From contig JAHHSK010000012.1 of the NCBI GenBank assembly GCA_020025255.1, positions 1-36,921 of the forward strand: a stretch of DNA of 36,921 nt, written 5' to 3'. The DNA is from Ruthenibacterium sp. (GTDB lineage: Bacteria; Bacillota; Clostridia; Oscillospirales; Ruminococcaceae). The notes under the pieces were generated by a model that ran no database searches, was not told the DNA's origin, and was given only the letters and a program-made list of their open reading frames with translations. Positions 32,324 to 36,921 of the stretch are shown piece by piece. The position numbers were made by a program, and so were the translations under genes. Position 1 is the first letter of the stretch, and each line of letters starts with the position of its first letter.

Positions 32324-34603
32324 TTAACGGCAGCCGCAGTAAGTAAACGTGCCGGGGAATTTTCTGCGCAGCTCTTCAACGCGTTCCGGGGGAATCGCTT
32401 CTCCTTCGCGGCGGCCGCAGCGGGGGCATACTTCACCGATCACACCCACATACCCGCAGATCGGGTCGCGGTCAACCGGGTGGTTGATGCTGCCGTAGCC
32501 GATGCCGCAGTCATGCATGCAGCGCACCACGCTTTCAAACGCTTCCAGATTGTTTGCGGTATCCCCGTCCAGTTCCACATAGCTGATGTGGCCTGCGTTG
32601 GTCAGAGCGTGATACGGTGCCTCCAGACGGATCTTGTTGTAAGCGGAAATATTGTAGTAAACCGGGATGTGGAAGGAGTTGGTGTAGTATTCACGATCCG
32701 TCACACCGGGGATTTCGCCGTAGCGCTTGCGGTCCATACGGACAAAGCGGCCGGAAAGGCCTTCCGCCGGGGTGGCAAGCAGCGTATAGTTCATGTGGGT
32801 GCGCTCGCTGCGGTCATCCAGATACTTGCGCATATAGCCGATGATCTCAAGCCCCTTTTTCTGGTATTCCTCGCCCTCGCCGTGGTGGTGGCCGTACAGG
32901 GCAACCAGTGTTTCGGCAAGGCCGATAAAGCCCACGCTGAGCGTGCCGTGCTTGAGCACTTCGCCCACTTCATCATTGGGCCCGAGCTTTTCGCTGTCGA
33001 GCCATACGCCCTGCCCCATAAGGAACGGGAAATTGTAAACGTGCTTTTTGCTTTGGATCGCGAAGCGGTCGTCCAGCTGGCCGATCACAAGATCCATGGC
33101 GCCCTTGAGCTTTTCATAGAACAGCGCCTCGTCGCCCTTGCTTTCAATGGCAAGACGCGGCAGGTTGATGGAAGTGAAGCTCAGGTTGCCGCGGCCGTTT
33201 GCGATCTGCTGCTCCGGGTCATAGCTGTTGCCCATAACGCGGGTGCGGCAGCCCATGTACGAAACCTCGGTTTCGGGGTGGCCGGGCTTGTAATACTGCA
33301 GATTGAACGGGCTGTCGATGAAGCTGAAGTTCGGGAACAGACGCTTTGCGCTCACTTTGCAGGAAAGCTGGAACAGGTCGTAGTTCGGATCGCCGGGATT
33401 GTAGTTGATGCCTTCCTTCACGCGGAAGATCTGGATCGGGAAGATCGGCGTTTCGCCAAGGCCAAGCCCGGCATCGGTTGCCAGCAGCACGTTGCGCATC
33501 ACCATGCGCCCTTCGGGGCTGGTATCGGTGCCGTAGTTAATGGAAGAAAACGGCGTCTGCGCACCGGCGCGGGAATGCATGGTGTTCAGGTTGTGGATCA
33601 GGGCTTCCATAGCCTGATAGGTTGCCTTTTCGGTTTCCGGCTCGCTTTCCTTGAGGGCAAACGCCTGTGCCTTTTTGGCGGCATCCTCGCCCACAAGCTC
33701 CGTCAGCGCGCTCAACTCCTCGCGCAGGTAATCCATATCGGTGGCAAGGCGCGGATACCGTCCCGTCTTTTCCTCCACGCCCTTCAGCACTTCCTTGACA
33801 CGGTCAAACGAAAGCGCTGTATCCGGGCACAGCAGCTCCAGACTTTTATAAATATTAGCATAATAGCGTTTTTTATACGTTTTCGTTACACCCGGGGCAA
33901 GGCCGTAATCAAAGTTTACAATGCTTTGGCCGCCGTGCTGGTCGTTCTGGTTGGACTGAATGGCAATACAGGCAAGCGCGGAATAGCTTTGAATATCGTT
34001 CGGTTCGCGCAGAAAGCCGTGCCCCGTAGAAAAACCACCCGAAAACAGTTTGATCAAATCAATCTGGCAGCAGGTGGTCGTCAATGCGTAGAAATCAAAA
34101 TCGTGGATGTGGATCCAGCCTTCGCGGTGTGCGCGGCTTTGCTGCGGGGTAAGCAGGTATTTATCGTAATAATCCTTTGCTGCTTCGCTGCCATATTGCA
34201 GCATCGTGCCCATAGGGGTATCGCCGTCTACATTCGCGTTGCTGCGCTTCATGTCGCTGTTAGTGGCATCGGCATGCGTCAGTTCGTCAAAAACCTTCAT
34301 CAAATGGGTGTTCATCTCGCGTACACGGGTGCGGGATGCGCGATAAAGAATGTATTTTTTGGCTGCGGCATCGAAGCCCTTTTCCATAAGCTGCGTTTCC
34401 ACTTCGTCCTGGATCTGTTCGATCTGCGGGGGCTGTGCGCCGCAGCGTGCCTCCAGTGCTTGTTCCACCGCATTGGCAACAGCAGCAGCCTGTGCGGCGT
34501 CCCCCTCCTGTGCCGCTTCCATGGCCTTCAGGATCGCCGAAGCGATTTTTCCGGCATCATACAAAACAATGCGCCCGTCGCGCTTGATGATACTTTTGAT
34601 CAT
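32324..34603 (-). CDS. nrdD: Anaerobic ribonucleoside-triphosphate reductase large chain, lacking the glycyl-radical site
   Basis: NrdD reduces ribonucleoside triphosphates to deoxy forms under anaerobic conditions. The 759-residue protein starts with an ATP-cone (about 3-92, IKRDGRIVLYDAGKI), then the ten-stranded barrel with SYMGCRTRVMGN, where Cys452 is the likely thiyl residue, and ends with a metal-site-like region: Cys716, Cys726, Cys729, Cys756 and Cys758. The normal RxxGY glycyl-radical motif after the cysteines is absent; the chain stops at TYCGCR. That motif is on the next ORF. ATG 34603 follows GGGAGG. Expression is probably repressed by NrdR through two promoter boxes. Confidence 0.95.
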   Translation of the reverse strand: MIKSIIKRDGRIVLYDAGKIASAILKAMEAAQEGDAAQAAAVANAVEQALEARCGAQPPQIEQIQDEVETQLMEKGFDAAAKKYILYRASRTRVREMNTHLMKVFDELTHADATNSDMKRSNANVDGDTPMGTMLQYGSEAAKDYYDKYLLTPQQSRAHREGWIHIHDFDFYALTTTCCQIDLIKLFSGGFSTGHGFLREPNDIQSYSALACIAIQSNQNDQHGGQSIVNFDYGLAPGVTKTYKKRYYANIYKSLELLCPDTALSFDRVKEVLKGVEEKTGRYPRLATDMDYLREELSALTELVGEDAAKKAQAFALKESEPETEKATYQAMEALIHNLNTMHSRAGAQTPFSSINYGTDTSPEGRMVMRNVLLATDAGLGLGETPIFPIQIFRVKEGINYNPGDPNYDLFQLSCKVSAKRLFPNFSFIDSPFNLQYYKPGHPETEVSYMGCRTRVMGNSYDPEQQIANGRGNLSFTSINLPRLAIESKGDEALFYEKLKGAMDLVIGQLDDRFAIQSKKHVYNFPFLMGQGVWLDSEKLGPNDEVGEVLKHGTLSVGFIGLAETLVALYGHHHGEGEEYQKKGLEIIGYMRKYLDDRSERTHMNYTLLATPAEGLSGRFVRMDRKRYGEIPGVTDREYYTNSFHIPVYYNISAYNKIRLEAPYHALTNAGHISYVELDGDTANNLEAFESVVRCMHDCGIGYGSINHPVDRDPICGYVGVIGEVCPRCGRREGEAIPPERVEELRRKFPGTFTYCGCR

Positions 34604-34649
34604 GGTTTTCCTCCCATTCCGCGCACGCTCTGAACTTATTTGGATCGTC

Positions 34650-34663
34650 CGCTAAATATTGAT
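34650..34663. promoter_or_regulatory. NrdR box 2 (downstream of the -10)
   Basis: CGCTAAATATTGAT matches the 14-bp core CACWATATATWGTG at 10 of 14 positions. Its centre is exactly 31 bp from box 1, the spacing known for paired NrdR boxes. Confidence 0.6.
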
Positions 34664-34673
34664 AACGTCTATA

Positions 34674-34703
34674 ATTATCGCACTAGATATGGTGGAATGT
34701 CAA
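34674..34703 (-). promoter_or_regulatory. Promoter of the nrdD operon
   Basis: On the minus strand a perfect TTGACA (34698-34703) and GATAAT (34674-34679) are 18 bp apart, with TGC before the -10 box. NrdR box 1 fills the spacer. Confidence 0.75.
34681..34694. promoter_or_regulatory. NrdR box 1 (within the promoter spacer)
   Basis: CACTAGATATGGTG matches the core CACWATATATWGTG at 12 of 14 positions and lies between the -35 and -10 boxes, an ideal repressor site. Confidence 0.7.
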
Positions 34704-34743
34704 GCAAAAAGCAAGCGAAGTTTCTGCGTTTTTTTTGGACGAA

Positions 34744-34772
34744 TTGCCAATTTTCCCAATCGGTAGTATACT
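34744..34772 (+). promoter_or_regulatory. Promoter of the YgjP-type gene
   Basis: TTGCCA (34744-34749) and TATACT (34767-34772) are 17 bp apart. It is divergent from the nrdD promoter 40 bp away and does not overlap the NrdR boxes. Confidence 0.65.
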
Positions 34773-34829
34773 GTTTGGATGAAACGGGAACAATGGGCGG
34801 AACCAGGGGTTCGGAAAGGAGGATCATCC

Positions 34830-35387
34830 ATGCAGCAAAAGCAAAGCGGGCAGCTGCGCACTGCGGGCGGCATCCAGTATGAATTTACCCGCAAAAAGGT
34901 GAAAAACATCAATTTGCGCGTGCGGCCGGACGGCACGGTTGCGGTATCGGCGCCGCACAGGGTGCCCGTATCGGCTGCGGATGCGTTTGTGGCAGCGCGC
35001 GCGGCGTGGATCACACAGGCGCGGATGCGGGCAAAAGAACGGCGTGCCGAAGACGAGCGGCCGTATCTGGTATCCGAGGATCAGGCACGGGCGGTCTTCA
35101 CCGAGATCAGCGAGCAAATATTCCCGATTTTTGCGCAGCTTCTGCACGGGCAGCGTCCGGTGATCCGTGTCAGCCGGATGAAAACGCGCTGGGGTGTGTG
35201 CACACCCGCCAAGCGGCAGCTGACATTCAGCCTGCGCCTTGCCGAAAAGCCGCGCGAGGCCATCGAATATGTGGTGCTGCATGAATATGCGCATTTTGTG
35301 CATGCCGATCACAGCCCGGCCTTTTGGGCCGTGGTGGCGCGGTATATGCCGGATTATGCCGAGCGCCGCGCCCTGCTTTCCCGGTAA
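34830..35387 (+). CDS. YgjP-like zinc metallopeptidase-type protein (DUF45)
   Basis: This is a 185-residue cytoplasmic protein of the YgjP/WLM-related metallopeptidase group. The zinc motif HEYAH (151-155, with Glu152) lies in VVLHEYAHFVHADHSPAFW, and the family marker RMKTRWGVC (116-124) precedes it. The N-terminus has the KVKNINLRVRPDGTVAVSAP strand pattern of the family. ATG 34830 has AAAGGAGG upstream; the frame is open to 34779. The physiological substrate is unknown to me. It has its own promoter and appears monocistronic. Confidence 0.9.
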   Translation: MQQKQSGQLRTAGGIQYEFTRKKVKNINLRVRPDGTVAVSAPHRVPVSAADAFVAARAAWITQARMRAKERRAEDERPYLVSEDQARAVFTEISEQIFPIFAQLLHGQRPVIRVSRMKTRWGVCTPAKRQLTFSLRLAEKPREAIEYVVLHEYAHFVHADHSPAFWAVVARYMPDYAERRALLSR

Positions 35388-35477
35388 AGGGGGCATTGTG
35401 CCGATCCGGCAAAAAAAGAAAAGCGGCACGGGCACCATCGCACGAAAAGGAAAAAAACAGAAAAATTATGCACAACA

Positions 35478-35506
35478 CAGACAAATCGGTCGGATTGTGA
35501 TATAAT
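35478..35506 (+). promoter_or_regulatory. Promoter of the flippase gene
   Basis: A perfect TATAAT (35501-35506) with TGA directly before it (extended -10) lies 17 bp after a weak CAGACA -35 box (35478-35483). Confidence 0.6.
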
Positions 35507-35512
35507 AAAACA

Positions 35513-35529
35513 GATTATCCGAAATAATC
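35513..35529. repeat. Small inverted repeat before the flippase start
   Basis: GATTAT and ATAATC (35513-35518 and 35524-35529) pair with a five-base loop near the transcription start and just before the G-rich ribosome binding site. It may be an operator or a leader hairpin. Confidence 0.35.
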
Positions 35530-35542
35530 AGGGGGGGAGTGT

Positions 35543-36921
35543 ATGGATAAGTACAAGCGCCTTGTCTCCAATACCATGCTGTTTGCAATCAGCACGTTTT
35601 CATCAAAGCTGCTAAGCTTTGTTATGGCACCGCTGTTCAGCTATTGGTTTGAAACGCAGGAAATGAACGGCATCAAAGAGCTGCTCAATCAATGCGCAAG
35701 CCTGCTGATCCCGCTGGTAAGCCTTGGGATCGCAAACGCGGTGATCCGCTTCGGGCTGGAAAAAGGCGTAAAAAAAGGTTCGATTTATATGAACGGCCTT
35801 GCGGCGATCGGAATGGGCTTTGCAGGGCTGATTCTTTTGTATCCGCTTTTGCGGCGCATCGAATGGTTTTCCGAATATATAGTCCTGTTATATGTATATC
35901 TGCTTATCAGCTGTCTGCGTACCCTGAACTGTCAGTTCTGCCGTGCGCGGGAATTAAACCGGCTGTATGCTGTCGATGGGATCCTGTGCACGATCACGAC
36001 ATGCTCGTTTTATGTGCTGTTCCTGCGGGTTTGGAACATGGGGCCTACGGGATATCTGCTTGCGATCATCTGTGCCGATGGGCTCAGCGCACTGTTTTTG
36101 TTCTGCGTGACGCGTACATGGAAATATTGCCGCGTGAAGTATTTTGATCAGCAGCTGCTGGGCAAAATGCTGCGTTATGCGCTGCCGCTTGTGCCGGCTT
36201 CGATTTTCTGGTGGGTCACGAATGCGAGCGATCAGTTTTTTGTGGCGGCTATGCTGGAGGACGGCACCTCCATGGCGGGCGTTTTGGGCGCGAGCTATAA
36301 GCTGCCCACGATCCTTTCGATCGTTTCTACGATTTTTACCGAGGCGTGGCAGATTTCCGCCTTTACCGATGGCACGGATGCCGGGCGCGAACAGTTTTTT
36401 TCGCGCGTGTTCCGTGCGTATCAAAGCCTGATTTTCCTGGTGGCATCGGGAATTGTGCTCATGGCGCAGCCCTTTATGGCCATTTACCGGGATGATTACT
36501 TTTTCGGCTGGCAGTTTATTCCGCTGCTGACCATGGCAACCGCATTTTCCAGCTTTGATAATTTTTTGAACAGTATTTATATGGTGGAAAAGCGTTCGAC
36601 CCTTTCGCTTTCCACCATGGCGATCGGCGCCGGGGTGAATCTGGTGCTGAACTATCTGCTGATCCCGCGCTGGGGAATCAACGGCGCGGCACTTGCCACC
36701 TTTGTGGGATATTTTATTGTATTCCTGCTGCGTGCAATCAATACGCGCGGGCTGATCCGGGTGGATTTCGCGCCGGGCAGAATGGCCGTGAATTTTGCGC
36801 TGCTTGCGGGCGAATCGTTTATTCTGCTGTATCAGGTCAAGTATTGGTTTTTGTGGTGTGCGCTGCTGTGCGTGTGCATGGCGGCAATCAATTTCCGCGA
36901 TTTGTGGAGCACGCTGATGCG
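35543..36921 (+). CDS. Polysaccharide/oligosaccharide flippase (MOP superfamily), 3' end missing
   Basis: Flippases of this group (Wzx-like) move lipid-linked sugar units across the membrane for surface polysaccharide. The frame starts at ATG 35543 after GGGGGGGAG, begins MDKYKRLVSNTMLFAISTFS and continues open to the window end, giving 459 residues. It is strongly hydrophobic with about a dozen predicted helices. The segment FSSKLLSFVMAPLFSYW (19-35) and the late MVEKRSTLSLSTMAIGAGVNLVLNY pattern are typical, as is LIPRWGINGAALAT. Its operon partners lie beyond the window, so the pathway is unknown. Confidence 0.88.
   Translation, partial: MDKYKRLVSNTMLFAISTFSSKLLSFVMAPLFSYWFETQEMNGIKELLNQCASLLIPLVSLGIANAVIRFGLEKGVKKGSIYMNGLAAIGMGFAGLILLYPLLRRIEWFSEYIVLLYVYLLISCLRTLNCQFCRARELNRLYAVDGILCTITTCSFYVLFLRVWNMGPTGYLLAIICADGLSALFLFCVTRTWKYCRVKYFDQQLLGKMLRYALPLVPASIFWWVTNASDQFFVAAMLEDGTSMAGVLGASYKLPTILSIVSTIFTEAWQISAFTDGTDAGREQFFSRVFRAYQSLIFLVASGIVLMAQPFMAIYRDDYFFGWQFIPLLTMATAFSSFDNFLNSIYMVEKRSTLSLSTMAIGAGVNLVLNYLLIPRWGINGAALATFVGYFIVFLLRAINTRGLIRVDFAPGRMAVNFALLAGESFILLYQVKYWFLWCALLCVCMAAINFRDLWSTLM

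Noticed and set aside
32480..34633. 717-codon plus-strand ORF opposite nrdD
   Set aside because: In-register shadow of nrdD caused by rare TTA/CTA/TCA codons; no start signal or domain.
35398..35429. GTGCCG...CGGCAC repeat after the YgjP gene as a terminator
   Set aside because: Six-pair stem with a 20-base loop and no T run.

Overview
The window reads as chromosomal core DNA from an anaerobic, G+C-rich low-GC-type Firmicute, most likely a clostridium of the Oscillospiraceae/Ruminococcaceae kind. The evidence is the Bacillus/Clostridium order rimP-nusA-ylxR-ylxQ-infB-rbfA-nrnA-truB-ribF-rpsO-pnp, a class III (oxygen-sensitive) ribonucleotide reductase, an FNT formate/nitrite-type channel, strong GGAGG ribosome binding sites, several GTG and TTG starts, and TATACT/TATAAT promoters with 17-18 bp spacers. 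No phage, insertion sequence, CRISPR array, tRNA or rRNA is visible. No gene-free stretch exceeds about 230 bp.

Region 1 (1-4360) holds small metabolic units: a minus-strand dihydrofolate reductase followed by a GNAT-like acyltransferase; a plus-strand FNT transporter; and a minus-strand group of a MarR/FabT-like regulator, a DegV/FakB fatty-acid-binding protein and a 57-residue four-cysteine DUF6472-type protein that starts with TTG. The MarR promoter is flanked by two TTTGA-N3-TCAAA palindromes, which suggests a fatty-acid-responsive, autoregulated unit.

Region 2 (4467-10652) holds an ABC ATPase plus a 1235-residue FtsX-type permease with a coiled-coil insert of about 400 residues, divergent from a TetR regulator and a ZIP metal transporter. 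Region 3 (10645-15982) holds a VCBS-like lipoprotein, an OmpR-type response regulator and a histidine kinase in one run, followed by yqhQ (DUF1385) and prmC.

Region 4 (15972-19904) is recA-recX-rimO-pgsA. Region 5 (19980-30879) is the long translation/transcription operon from rimP to ribF, then rpsO and pnp with their own promoter and hairpin-rich leaders. A somewhat A+T-richer NUDIX gene follows.

Region 6 (31502-34703, minus strand) is the nrd operon and the most interesting part. The large NrdD (759 residues) ends without the glycyl-radical motif. That motif is carried by a separate 53-residue ORF with its own strong ribosome binding site, placed between nrdD and nrdG. The operon promoter carries two NrdR-box-like sites 31 bp apart. 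Region 7 is a YgjP-type metallopeptidase and the 5' part of a polysaccharide flippase that runs off the window.
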